From Candidatus Korarchaeum sp. (GTDB lineage Archaea > Korarchaeota > Korarchaeia > Korarchaeales > Korarchaeaceae), in contig JAWAID010000001.1 of NCBI GenBank assembly GCA_038888615.1, positions 806,001-870,000 of the forward strand: a stretch of 64,000 nucleotides of DNA, written 5' to 3'. The first letter of the stretch is position 1. Each line of letters begins with the position of its first letter. The notes under the pieces are model-generated. The model worked only from the letters and a program-made list of their open reading frames with translations. It did not search any database and had not been told where the DNA came from. A program made the translations under genes and the position numbers. This document shows, piece by piece, positions 25,454-33,280 of the stretch.

Positions 25454-25918
25454 TCACATCATGAAGAACCCTCTTGATCTCTCAACAGCCTTATCGAGGG
25501 CTCCGGCTCGTTTCTCCTCGGTCTCCTCACCCCCCATCCTGAAGGCCGCTAGGTACTTGAAGACATCGGGCAGGATGTCCTTCAACCTATCTGAAGTCAT
25601 ATCGGCTCTCGATGAGAGAGCCTCAGATACCTTAAGGAGCCCTACCTCTATCCTCCCAACCTCACCCTCATCGTCAGTTATCGCTACGATGGAAGCTATA
25701 CCCTGTCTGGGTTTCTCACCCGCTAATCTAAGCGTGCAGCCGACGAAGTTAAGACCAGCATGCTTGAACTTCACCACCTCACCTCCCGAAGCTGACATAG
25801 GGAAGGCCTTAACCACCAGCTTCGTGACCTCCTCGCTCGGCTGACCCGGGGGGTGGAAGCCGATCAGTGAGAAACCCTCGCTACCTAAAATAGAGGCTAG
25901 TAACTTGACTATCCCCAT
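25454..25918 (-). CDS. Hypothetical protein, possibly longin-like, in Arf-GTPase operon
   Basis: A 154-aa protein I do not recognise with certainty. After MGIVKLLASILGS it reads FSLIGFHPPGQPSEEVTKLVVKAFP, FVGCTLRLAGEKPRQGIASIVAITDDEGEV, then helices. The strand-loop-helix pattern, with GF-x-P-x-G near the start and an R-x-G-I-x-S-hydrophobic strand, recalls longin/DENN-type domains that partner small GTPases. This is inference from pattern only. It starts 15 bp after the Arf-like GTPase gene and is followed by the membrane protein, so all three are probably one operon. Confidence 0.6.
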   Translation of the reverse strand: MGIVKLLASILGSEGFSLIGFHPPGQPSEEVTKLVVKAFPMSASGGEVVKFKHAGLNFVGCTLRLAGEKPRQGIASIVAITDDEGEVGRIEVGLLKVSEALSSRADMTSDRLKDILPDVFKYLAAFRMGGEETEEKRAGALDKAVERSRGFFMM

Positions 25919-25933
25919 AAATAACCCTCCGAA

Positions 25934-26836
25934 TCAGGAACCCTCGCTCTCAACGTACCTCTCAACCACCTTTATCAACACTTCCCTGGCCTTCTCCCTA
26001 TCCCTTACCTCAGCGACGTTGTTCAGAACGTCGACCAACAGAGCTTTAACCTTGCTCTCAGACGAGTACCTAGGTATCAGAGCCGCCCCTATCAGGCCTC
26101 CCCTTATCGCTATTATCAGCTTCTTATCCCTCATCTCTATCGTTTGAGGGATGTCCTTAAGCGACTCGGTGGTGTAGCTCCTCACTAAGGAGATGAAAGC
26201 GCTTAACGTAAGGCTCGTCGTTGAGGTAGTGGATATGAGGGGGTTGCCCTTCTCATCCAGAACGATGAGTTCCTCTATCCTGAGCGGATGAGAAACTTCC
26301 TTACCTGTCAGCTTCTCATAGATCCAAGCGAAAGCCTCGAATAACCCGAATCCCGTCAAGGCGCTTGCCCAAACTATCTGCCAAGTCATATCCTCAAGCT
26401 TAGTGAGCTCTAAAGCTTCGATCACCTCCATTACCGTAGCTGCGTTATCTAAATCAGCTTTGTTCGCGATCACCAGGAGAGGCTTACCTTTCTTCATGAC
26501 GGAGACTATCCTCCAAAGCTCCTCCTTGGCTTCATTGAACCTCTCCCTGTCCGCTGAGTCCAGGACGAATATTACAGCATCGGCCTTCTCAGCGTACTCC
26601 TCCCACATACCCCTCAAAGCCCTCTGACCACCTAGGTCCCAGACGTTGAACTCCAGCTCCCTTATCTTGAACTTCTCAAAGTTAGCGCCTACTGTCGGCA
26701 CAGTCACACCAGGTTCTCCCCTCAGGATGTAGTTGAGCATCGTCGTCTTACCGGCTCCGTCTAAGCCTAGAATTACCAGTGTGGTTGGCTTCTTGAAGAG
26801 CCCGAATATACCCGAAACCAACCTCTGGAACGACAC
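25934..26836 (-). CDS. Arf/Arl-like small GTPase with an extra C-terminal domain
   Basis: A 300-aa protein. Residues 1-180 are a complete Arf-type GTPase: P-loop GLDGAGKTT (24-32), switch-I threonine in PTVGANF (48), WDLGGQ (66-71, with Gln), NKAD (125-128) and the SAL motif (158-160). An amphipathic N-terminus (LVSGIFGLFKK) resembles the membrane helix of Arf proteins. Residues 185-300 form a further alpha/beta domain (IEELIVLDEKGNPLI ... KLIIAIRGGLIGAALIP) that looks longin- or roadblock-like; that part is inference. The start is GTG at 26836, almost at the predicted transcription start. Arf-family proteins control membrane traffic in eukaryotes. In archaea their role is unknown. Confidence 0.88.
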   Translation of the reverse strand: MSFQRLVSGIFGLFKKPTTLVILGLDGAGKTTMLNYILRGEPGVTVPTVGANFEKFKIRELEFNVWDLGGQRALRGMWEEYAEKADAVIFVLDSADRERFNEAKEELWRIVSVMKKGKPLLVIANKADLDNAATVMEVIEALELTKLEDMTWQIVWASALTGFGLFEAFAWIYEKLTGKEVSHPLRIEELIVLDEKGNPLISTTSTTSLTLSAFISLVRSYTTESLKDIPQTIEMRDKKLIIAIRGGLIGAALIPRYSSESKVKALLVDVLNNVAEVRDREKAREVLIKVVERYVESEGS

Positions 26837-26856
26837 GTGATCTCAGAAGCCTCAGC

Positions 26857-26870
26857 ATAAATATAAATTT
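26857..26870 (-). promoter_or_regulatory. Promoter of the Arf-GTPase operon
   Basis: Minus-strand AAATTTATATTTAT box about 27-30 bp before the GTG at 26836, flanked by 5-bp inverted CTCAG/CTGAG repeats. Confidence 0.55.
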
Positions 26871-26916
26871 TTCTGAGTGAGGTCCGGCTCCCTTCATCTA
26901 ATTTATTTCGAGATGC

Positions 26917-27282
26917 TCACCTTAGGAATTCTTTTATTTTCCCCAAGACTTCAGCTACCTCCTCAGAGCGCTGAGCGTAGGACCCCTTGATGCTCATCAT
27001 CAATATTACGTCTCCCTGAATCCTCTTTATCAATATGAAACTATCTTTTCCGATTAAGATAACAATAGGTTCCTCTCCAATCCCCAGCTGTGTTGAGAAG
27101 CTTCTAGATATCTCTACAATAGCGGAGCCGGACGCCACTAGGAAGTCCTCATTGGCGGAACCCTTCGAATCGGAGTATAGGATTATACCATCCGATGTAA
27201 ATAGTCTCATAGATATGAGGGCTTCTCCAAGCATGCCCCTGGTCTCATTGACCATCGACTCGAATTCCCCTGAGAGCTCCAT
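26917..27282 (-). CDS. Roadblock/LC7-domain protein
   Basis: A 121-aa single-domain protein with the roadblock/LC7 pattern. An N-terminal helix (EFESMVNETRGMLG) is followed by strand and turn FTSDGIILYSDS, a long helix (SGSAIVEISRSFSTQLGIG), then EPIVILIGKDSFILIKRI and VILMMSIKG strands and a C-terminal helix. Roadblock proteins (MglB, RLC7, Ragulator) dimerise and bind small GTPases, often as GAPs or scaffolds. It lies just upstream of the Arf-like GTPase gene and 3.5 kb from an MglA-like GTPase, either of which could be its partner. The frame opens at 27354, but the TATA at 27316-27330 and AGGAAATCGGG before the ATG at 27282 favour the shorter form. Confidence 0.8.
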   Translation of the reverse strand: MELSGEFESMVNETRGMLGEALISMRLFTSDGIILYSDSKGSANEDFLVASGSAIVEISRSFSTQLGIGEEPIVILIGKDSFILIKRIQGDVILMMSIKGSYAQRSEEVAEVLGKIKEFLR

Positions 27283-27315
27283 CCCGATTTCCTGGTGGAA
27301 GCTACTAGGGACATC

Positions 27316-27330
27316 TATTAATAAATTATC
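27316..27330 (-). promoter_or_regulatory. Promoter of the roadblock gene
   Basis: Minus-strand GATAATTTATTAATA, about 36-40 bp before the ATG at 27282. It lies within the longer open frame. Confidence 0.5.
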
Positions 27331-27359
27331 TATTCCGCATATGTGACGGTTCAATAAAT

Positions 27360-27800
27360 GATTTCTTTTTGAAATCGCCAGTCACAATAAAGAAACTAAA
27401 GAATCTACCAAGCATGAATAAGAAAATTTACTCTTTATGAGCGAGTTGATGAGCAGTAGATCGTCAGATTTTCTGGGACTGAGTTCCTGGGGAGCCCTTA
27501 ACTAATAGTCGCAGGGGATCTTAATAGGGAGGCATGAAGAGTTAATAGAAGTGTTCACTCAGATCAGAGTAGATGATGCCTCTTCAATCTGCGAATAGAA
27601 AAAATAAAATTATAATTTCTGGAACCACAATTGTCAAAAGATAATATATAAAGGCTGCTAAACTGATGGATCCTCCCCCGCAGATCACGATCCCTCAAGC
27701 TGTATGCGAAGAACGCGAACGAAAGCTAAATGAGGAATATTAGGGATCAAGTAACGCGTAAACTTATTATTCTTCATTGACGCATGACGATGCGAGATCC
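27360..27800. other. A/T-rich intergenic region with two promoter-like elements
   Basis: No gene over 30 codons is convincing in this divergent spacer. On the plus strand there is a strong TATA (AATATATAAAGG, 27643-27653) with an ATG-initiated 25-codon ORF at 27666-27743 just at the predicted start site. A second TATA-like TAAACTTATTATTC lies near 27760-27773. The first could drive a small RNA or leader; the second fits the gene starting at 27801. Confidence 0.4.
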
Positions 27801-28334
27801 ATGAGCGAGGTAGCGTTCCTGACCGAAGTGGGATTTGAGTGGGTTAGTAAGGAAAAAATCTTTAACTTAAGAGGAGTGAGATTTAAAATATTTACATTAG
27901 GATGCGAGGATAGATGTGTATCCCTGATCGAATTAGAATCGCTGATTCAGCCTAAGGCCGGAGAGATCACGCTATGCGGGTCGGACCTCCTCGATATCGG
28001 TATTGGGATCGGCAGGAAGAGGGTATTGATGGTACATAGGCCCTGCGAGGTGAGGGCTGGGGACACCGTATTGAGGATTCCGGAAGCTCCCTCGAGCTTA
28101 CCAAACGTATTGAGGGTCATGAAGGTAACTTATACGCTTCAGGAACTCGGTAGAGGTGCGAGGATCAAGGTGCTCTACAGCGGGGATCCCAGGGTTTACG
28201 TCCTGGTAACACCGTCGGAAGCTACCCTCGACTCGAGAGGAAGGTGCGTCAACATACCACCGGAACCAGTACTCTTAGCAACCCCAAGTGGTAGTGAACT
28301 GAGGTTTGGAGACGTACGTCTGAAACTCCCGTAG
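27801..28334 (+). CDS. Hypothetical beta-rich protein
   Basis: A 177-aa protein not recognised. It is predominantly beta with short turns (FLTEVGFEWVSKEKIFNLRG, VLMVHRPCEVRAGDTVLRIPEAP, VYVLVTPSEATLDSRGRCVNIPPEPVLLATPSG). There are no TM segments or known catalytic motif. Two N-terminal cysteines (CEDRC) form a CX3C pair. I selected the ATG at 27801, since the earlier TTG (27777) lies too close to the TATA-like element near 27765. It is convergent with the coiled-coil gene ending at 28367. Confidence 0.6.
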   Translation: MSEVAFLTEVGFEWVSKEKIFNLRGVRFKIFTLGCEDRCVSLIELESLIQPKAGEITLCGSDLLDIGIGIGRKRVLMVHRPCEVRAGDTVLRIPEAPSSLPNVLRVMKVTYTLQELGRGARIKVLYSGDPRVYVLVTPSEATLDSRGRCVNIPPEPVLLATPSGSELRFGDVRLKLP

Positions 28335-28366
28335 TCTCGCTTAGCGGTAACATGCGATACATTTCC

Positions 28367-29119
28367 TCAAATTCCACCTAGACCCCTCATTACCTCGTCC
28401 AGCAGTTTCCCCTTGAGGCTCTCCAAGTACTTAAGAGAAGCCCCCGAGAGGCCTGGAAATTTCCTTACCACAGAACCCACTTTATCTAGGGTATCGAATG
28501 TATATCTGATTCGCTCCTTATTCTCCTCGCTCAAATCTGAGGAGAACTCCTTCAGAGCGATCTTCAGATCACTTATCTCCTTGAGGACTCTCTCCGGGGA
28601 ACCCTCCTGAGGGACGTGCTTAACCAACAACTCTAGGGTCGAGATCAGGAGCTCGGGAGGGATGAGCTCCATCCTCCCCAGGATGCTCTTCAACTGGCCC
28701 GAGAGGAAGGATATCGATGCGGTATCATCCTCACAATATTTAACTATCTCCAGTAATACGTTAATAAACATTTCTAAATCGTTAGAGATTCTAACCTTTA
28801 TCTCCTTAAGTCTCTTCATGAGCTCAGTAAATGTGGGCTGATACCTGTTCCTGAGGATCGGTGATACCACCGAGGGGTCCATCGTCCGGCTGTAGAGTAT
28901 CTCCTCCTTGGAGAGCTTCTCCACTAAAGACGAGATCTCGCTTCTGATCGCGTTTAGCTCCGCTGATGGATCCCTATCCAGGAACTGAGTTAAGGACCTT
29001 TGATACCTCTTAAGCGATTCATATTCGCTCATTAGGTCCTCTAACATCTCGTACATAGATATCTCAAATAAGGAAGCTTCTAATTTATCGTAACCGCTCT
29101 CTAGAAACTCCTCAAGCAT
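28367..29119 (-). CDS. Coiled-coil protein divergent from the MglA-like operon
   Basis: A 250-aa, almost entirely helical and charged protein with heptad-like stretches (MLEDLMSEYESLKRYQRSLTQFL, EISSLVEKLSKEE, TFTELMKRLKEIKVRISNDLEM, FSSDLSEENKERIRYTFDTL). There is no enzyme motif and no membrane segment. The start at 29119 sits 27 bp from the centre of the perfect palindrome at 29137-29156, giving a leaderless mRNA. The plus-strand gene at 29175 is 28 bp on the other side. The two coiled-coil genes are therefore very likely co-regulated and may act together. Function unknown; a structural or scaffolding role is inference. Confidence 0.7.
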   Translation of the reverse strand: MLEEFLESGYDKLEASLFEISMYEMLEDLMSEYESLKRYQRSLTQFLDRDPSAELNAIRSEISSLVEKLSKEEILYSRTMDPSVVSPILRNRYQPTFTELMKRLKEIKVRISNDLEMFINVLLEIVKYCEDDTASISFLSGQLKSILGRMELIPPELLISTLELLVKHVPQEGSPERVLKEISDLKIALKEFSSDLSEENKERIRYTFDTLDKVGSVVRKFPGLSGASLKYLESLKGKLLDEVMRGLGGI

Positions 29120-29136
29120 TAGGTGAAAGGGAACCT

Positions 29137-29156
29137 GCAAATTTTATAAAATTTGC
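29137..29156. promoter_or_regulatory. 20-bp perfect palindrome serving as bidirectional core promoter/operator
   Basis: The half-site GCAAATTTTA is followed by its exact complement TAAAATTTGC with no spacer. The centre contains a TATA-like ATTTTATAAAAT readable on both strands. Start codons lie 27-28 bp from the centre on each side (29119 minus, 29175 plus), the normal TATA-to-start distance for leaderless archaeal genes. One TBP site could thus serve both directions, or a dimeric regulator could occlude both. Confidence 0.7.
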
Positions 29157-29174
29157 TCGGTAAAGTTTCGATGT

Positions 29175-30788
29175 ATGGAGTTAGGGGGTCAGTGGGAAGA
29201 ACTCAGGAGGGCATTGCTGGAGGAAGGGTATAGCCTAGACAAGATTGATAAGCTTGAGAGCTACCTGAGGAAGGACGATATTTTGCCCTCCTTAGAGAGG
29301 GTCCTCATCAGGTTGAAGAGACTTGGAGAGATAGCCGCATCACTCGAGAGCGAGCTGGCCGGCGCTGGCGAGGATGTGGTAAACAGAGTTGATCTACTCC
29401 TGCAATCCATCAAGAGACTCGTTTCAAGTATGATAGAGGATCAGTCGTATATGAGGCCACTCCTCAGGGATAAATCGAAAGTCAAGGAGGCTAAGAACAT
29501 TCTAGAAGTGACCCTAGGGGAGATCTCCTCGATGGAGAGGGAGCTGCTCAATAGGGTTAACTCATACATTCAAGAGAGAAAATTGGAAGTGGAGAGCTTA
29601 AGGAGTTACGAGGAAATACCTGCATTCATCAACTTCCTCAGGATATTGAAGAAAGCAGAAGCTCAGAAGTCCGCGGTCGCTGAGGCCAAGGTCGAGGAGG
29701 CAGCGGAAGGGGAAGCCGAAGTGAGACCACCTGAAACCGTGAAGAGGAGAAAGGAGGAGGCCCTTAACACCTTAAGGGATGCTTTCAGAAGTTTAAGGGC
29801 CATCAAAGAGGAGCTTGAGTTGATGGGAGTGACTTACGCGAAGCTCTCTCATGTGATCGACCTGGAGGACCCGTTCACCGAAAAACTGTTTCAGATAGAG
29901 GAGGATTCTGTTAAAAAATATACCCAAAACATCGTCTCGAAATTACGCTCTACTGAGGACGAATCCAAGAGGTTGATCCAAATAGCTCAGAAAATAATGG
30001 ATTCTAAGGCAAGCGTGGAGGAGATGAAAGGGGAATTGCTGGAGAGAATGGAGAGCATAGATGCGCTATCTAATATCAAGGAGGTGATCCCTTACATAGG
30101 GCTGGACTTCCCGAAGATACCCCTATCACTGAGGTCCAAGCTACAGATAGATCTACTCAGGAAGGAGGCTGAAAGGATCGGTAAAATAAGCTCTATCCTC
30201 AAAAACATCCTGAATGAGCTGGAATACGTTCCCAAAGATGCTAAAATAGATCTAAGTAAGCTTTCGTTTGAATCGACGGAATCCTTGCTGGAGAGCCTGG
30301 GCAACTGCTTGAGGGCATCTAGGCTATCCTACGGCATGCCCGAGGCAATCGCGTATACTGGAGTCATGAGTGAAATATTGGAGCTATATCCCAGATGGAG
30401 AGAAAAAATAATATCCCTTTTGAGGGAAAAGGGGGAAATATCTCTCCAAGATCTAAAGTTCATACCACAGAGCTGGAGACCTTGGGTCCTCAGGAACCTA
30501 GCTGAGGAAGGCATAGTGATCGTCAAAGAGGACAAAGTGACTATCAGGGTGCTCTCTGAGGATGTTAGGAAGATAGAGATGGAGATAGAAGTCATAGAGG
30601 ACATGGTAAATGATTTAGGAGGTATGCTACCGATTATCGATGAGCAGGGGGTTAAGAGGCTCAGGGAGGACCTGGAGAGAGCTAAGTCCCTCCTCATAGC
30701 GGGGAGGACCTCGGAGTACAGGGAGCTCATTTCGAGCCTTAGGTCCAGGGTGAGTGAGATCAAGATGCAATTAGGGGTGAAGAGATGA
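29175..30788 (+). CDS. Long coiled-coil protein with winged-helix-like C-terminal region
   Basis: A 537-aa protein. Residues 1-160 and 190-400 are charged helices with coiled-coil character. They are separated by a low-complexity Ala/Glu linker (residues 163-187). Residues 405-458 (PRWREKIISLLREKGEISLQ ... LRNLAEEGIVIVKEDKVTIRVL) have the helix-turn-helix plus wing pattern of a winged-helix domain. A final helical hairpin follows. No family is recognised. The last codons overlap the MglA-like GTPase gene by 4 bp, which strongly suggests that the two proteins are made together and may form a GTPase/effector pair. The leaderless start at 29175 is set by the palindromic promoter. Confidence 0.75.
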   Translation: MELGGQWEELRRALLEEGYSLDKIDKLESYLRKDDILPSLERVLIRLKRLGEIAASLESELAGAGEDVVNRVDLLLQSIKRLVSSMIEDQSYMRPLLRDKSKVKEAKNILEVTLGEISSMERELLNRVNSYIQERKLEVESLRSYEEIPAFINFLRILKKAEAQKSAVAEAKVEEAAEGEAEVRPPETVKRRKEEALNTLRDAFRSLRAIKEELELMGVTYAKLSHVIDLEDPFTEKLFQIEEDSVKKYTQNIVSKLRSTEDESKRLIQIAQKIMDSKASVEEMKGELLERMESIDALSNIKEVIPYIGLDFPKIPLSLRSKLQIDLLRKEAERIGKISSILKNILNELEYVPKDAKIDLSKLSFESTESLLESLGNCLRASRLSYGMPEAIAYTGVMSEILELYPRWREKIISLLREKGEISLQDLKFIPQSWRPWVLRNLAEEGIVIVKEDKVTIRVLSEDVRKIEMEIEVIEDMVNDLGGMLPIIDEQGVKRLREDLERAKSLLIAGRTSEYRELISSLRSRVSEIKMQLGVKR

Positions 30789-31396
30789 GGAAGATGTCCA
30801 TAGTGATAATAGGGCCTCATCAAGCCGGGAAGAGCACTTTCATAAGGAAGTTAGACCCTTCAGCGATCAGAATGGATTACGAGAAGGGCACCATGTCTAC
30901 TACAGTTGGGTTTGATTATGGTATAATCTTTTGGGACGCATCCACCGATGAGCTTTACCCTAAGGATAGGATAGAGGATCTCAATCCCTTCAATGAGATC
31001 TGGAAGGTAACGATCACCGGAACGCCAGGGCAGATAGCCTTCTCCTACGTCAGGAAAGCCCTTGTGAGGGGTAAGGATGGTGTGATAATGATAGTAGATA
31101 GTGCGCAACCGGTTCAGATAGTCTACGCGTTAGGCCAGTATCAGGAGGCCAAGGAGGTGCTCCCCCCCGGTTTCCCGTTCCTGGTACTAGCGAATAAACA
31201 GGATCTACCGGATGCTAAACCGCCCGACGTCATAAGGGGGCTTCTTGGGATCAACACTGAGGTAGTACCGATATCGGCACTCCTAGGTAATGGTGTTCAG
31301 GAGGCCTTCATCCGGTTTCTCAAGACGGTGAGAGCGGAGCTGATGACTAAATCGATGCAGTTCTACGCTGAGACTCAGGTGAAAATAAGGACTTAA
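30785..31396 (+). CDS. MglA-like small GTPase
   Basis: A 203-aa P-loop GTPase: GPHQAGKST (10-18), switch-I MSTTVGFDYG (37-46), GTPGQ (79-83), NKQD (137-140) and SAL (164-166). The Walker B/G3 Asp of DxxG is replaced by Gly (GTPG). Bacterial MglA also lacks this Asp (it has Thr), and the following KALVRGKDGVIMIVDSAQ closely resembles the MglA segment. MglA is a polarity and motility switch controlled by a roadblock protein (MglB). Here a roadblock gene lies at 26917-27282. It is translationally coupled to the coiled-coil protein upstream. No prenylation or lipid signal is visible. Confidence 0.82.
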   Translation: MRKMSIVIIGPHQAGKSTFIRKLDPSAIRMDYEKGTMSTTVGFDYGIIFWDASTDELYPKDRIEDLNPFNEIWKVTITGTPGQIAFSYVRKALVRGKDGVIMIVDSAQPVQIVYALGQYQEAKEVLPPGFPFLVLANKQDLPDAKPPDVIRGLLGINTEVVPISALLGNGVQEAFIRFLKTVRAELMTKSMQFYAETQVKIRT

Positions 31397-31404
31397 AAAA
31401 GGGG

Positions 31405-31635
31405 TTATGATCTCCTCATAGTGACCTCTATCCTCCTCCTCAGATAGTCCCTCCTCATAGTCACTTCGAATCCCTCCCATCTTATCGGCTCACTGGGCTC
31501 CTTCACCCAAATGGGCCATACGTAGTCCTTCATCTCCACGTTATATTCCTCCTCCAAACCGTTGCAGGACTTCCTCACTTTTCCATTTAGGTTGACTACC
31601 TCCCCGCTCGAGAGGATGTATTCGTACAGTGGCAT
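31405..31635 (-). CDS. Small hypothetical protein
   Basis: A 76-aa protein, not recognised, with MPLYEYILSSGEVVNLNGKV and a basic C-terminus with a near-repeated motif (FEVTMRRDYLRRR, IEVTMRRS). Two WP/WE aromatic positions and acidic and basic patches suggest a small beta/alpha domain. It converges on the GTPase gene (8 bp between stops), and minus-strand T6 at 31396-31402 may terminate it. A CTTATTATAATC promoter-like element lies near 31676-31688. Could be spurious. Confidence 0.45.
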   Translation of the reverse strand: MPLYEYILSSGEVVNLNGKVRKSCNGLEEEYNVEMKDYVWPIWVKEPSEPIRWEGFEVTMRRDYLRRRIEVTMRRS

Positions 31636-31941
31636 AATTCGATGAGCTACGCTGTCAAGAAAAACCGGGCTATCAGATTATAATAAGCCCATAATCTCAA
31701 TATCTTACTCATATTTCAACTCTGAGGCCATGGAGCGGCTCTCCCCAGGGATAACTCACAGGGACTGGGGGACGCCTCTACTCTCAAATAGATCCGCTCA
31801 CTAACTACACTGAAGATCCTCATCGGCTCACCGAGAAGCAGCTTAACGATCGTACGACTTTCGCTACTAACGTTTTTATTATTATCTGCTCCTGATAAGT
31901 GGCCGTTCGAATAGGCCATGGGAGTGGGGGTGATCCACTAG
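31636..31941. other. Intergenic region
   Basis: 306 bp. It contains an outward promoter for the small minus-strand gene (about 31676-31688) and a plus-strand TATA-like GTTTTTATTATTATC (31872-31886). A GGGGGTGATCC ribosome-binding site just before 31942 completes it. No other gene is seen. Confidence 0.4.
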
Positions 31942-33276
31942 ATGGGAAAAAGTTTAGTGATCCCAATGGTTCTACTCTTACTACTATCGATGCCACTCCA
32001 AGGTGCTGCTTCTCAATCCTCCATCGCTGTGGGCTTCGATAAGAAGCACGGTCTTCCCTCAACAAAGTTTCCGGCATTGAGGAAGCTCCTGGAGAGCGAG
32101 GGTTATGTTGTTAAGGATGTGGAGGGATTCTCTCCGGACGCGGATGTGATAATCATAGTGAACCAGACGTCACCTCTCACTGAGGGGGAGTTAAGTGAAT
32201 TGGATTCCTACGTGAGGTCAGGTCACTCCGTCCTGATAGTGAGGAGCGTAGTGGGTGCGGCCTTCAACGTGTGGCCCTCCGATGAGCTCGCATGCACGAT
32301 TAAGGTGATAGGCGGATGTGATCCCTTCGAAACCGTAGCTAACTCCACCTACTTCAAGTACTCCAGGTCCGTCCTCGTCAAGGGAGCCTACCTGAGGAAC
32401 CTCCCAGCGAACGTACTGAACTTCCTGCTCAGCAAGAAAGTGTGGGTTGATAGGGATAAGAACGGGAGGCGCACTGAAGCTGATGCTGAAGCCGATAAGC
32501 TGGTCGTGATGGTGGGGCAGGTATACGGGAGAGGCAGAGTGGTCATATCCTCAGCTGAGTTCTTCAACGACGCTCTTCTGACGCAGCTCGATAATAAGCT
32601 TTTCGTTAAGGAGCTCATCTCATGGCTCTCAACCCCTTCTGTTGCCATGAAGAGATATGAGGAGGTCAGATCGAAGCTGAGTAACTTTCTGGGAATGAGA
32701 GGGGATCTGGAGAGGGTCGGGGGGAACTCCTCCGTCCTAGTGGGAATAGCTGCTAACTTCGAAAGGAGCCTAAACGACGCCATGAGTAAGATAGATAGGG
32801 GCTCGAGTGAGGAAGCGATTAATGTGCTCGATGATGTCGATAGGAAGATATCCACCTACATGGGCTTCGTCTCGAGGTTGGTGGTGATAGAGACAAAGCT
32901 CGCGGAGTTCTCCAAGTACCTAGAGGAGACCAAAGCGAGTGAGCCCAACATAACGCTCGATGTCTTCTTCGAGAGGCTCTCCAAGCTTAACTCCGAGAAG
33001 AAGCACCTATACGAGAGGTGGTCTGCTGGCGATATTTCAGGGGCGAATCAGACAGCCAGCTACATATTGGATGAGCTGGAGAAGCTCCGTAGCGAGACAG
33101 CTTCGAACGTGACCGCTCAGAGGGAGATGATAAGGCAGAAGCAGGAGGAACAGCAGAGGATGATGACGACTGCTATAGCAGCCTTAGTGGTAGCTGCGAT
33201 CGTAATAGCGGCTGTGCTGCTCTACAGGAGGAGGAAGGAGAAGGTTGAGGTGGTGATAAGGCCTCCGGGGACGTGA
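31942..33276 (+). CDS. Secreted, C-terminally anchored protein with GATase-like and coiled-coil regions
   Basis: A 444-aa type-I membrane protein. The signal peptide (LVIPMVLLLLLSMPLQGAAS) is followed by a Rossmann-like N-terminal domain (about 28-230: AVGFDKKHGLPSTKFPALRK, DADVIIIVNQTSPLTEGELS, VVISSAEFF). This recalls the glutamine-amidotransferase-like domains in extracellular archaeal and bacterial proteins. Residues 240-400 are coiled coil. A single TM helix (IAALVVAAIVIAAVLLY) and a basic cytoplasmic tail end the protein. Such a protein could link an outer structure to cytoplasmic filaments, but that is inference. It is followed 4 bp later by the 93-aa gene. Confidence 0.72.
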   Translation: MGKSLVIPMVLLLLLSMPLQGAASQSSIAVGFDKKHGLPSTKFPALRKLLESEGYVVKDVEGFSPDADVIIIVNQTSPLTEGELSELDSYVRSGHSVLIVRSVVGAAFNVWPSDELACTIKVIGGCDPFETVANSTYFKYSRSVLVKGAYLRNLPANVLNFLLSKKVWVDRDKNGRRTEADAEADKLVVMVGQVYGRGRVVISSAEFFNDALLTQLDNKLFVKELISWLSTPSVAMKRYEEVRSKLSNFLGMRGDLERVGGNSSVLVGIAANFERSLNDAMSKIDRGSSEEAINVLDDVDRKISTYMGFVSRLVVIETKLAEFSKYLEETKASEPNITLDVFFERLSKLNSEKKHLYERWSAGDISGANQTASYILDELEKLRSETASNVTAQREMIRQKQEEQQRMMTTAIAALVVAAIVIAAVLLYRRRKEKVEVVIRPPGT

Positions 33277-33280
33277 GACC

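Noticed and set aside
31890-31915. T-arm-like GGCCGTTCGAATAGGCC
   Set aside because: The stem has a mismatch next to the loop and nothing upstream resembles the rest of a tRNA.
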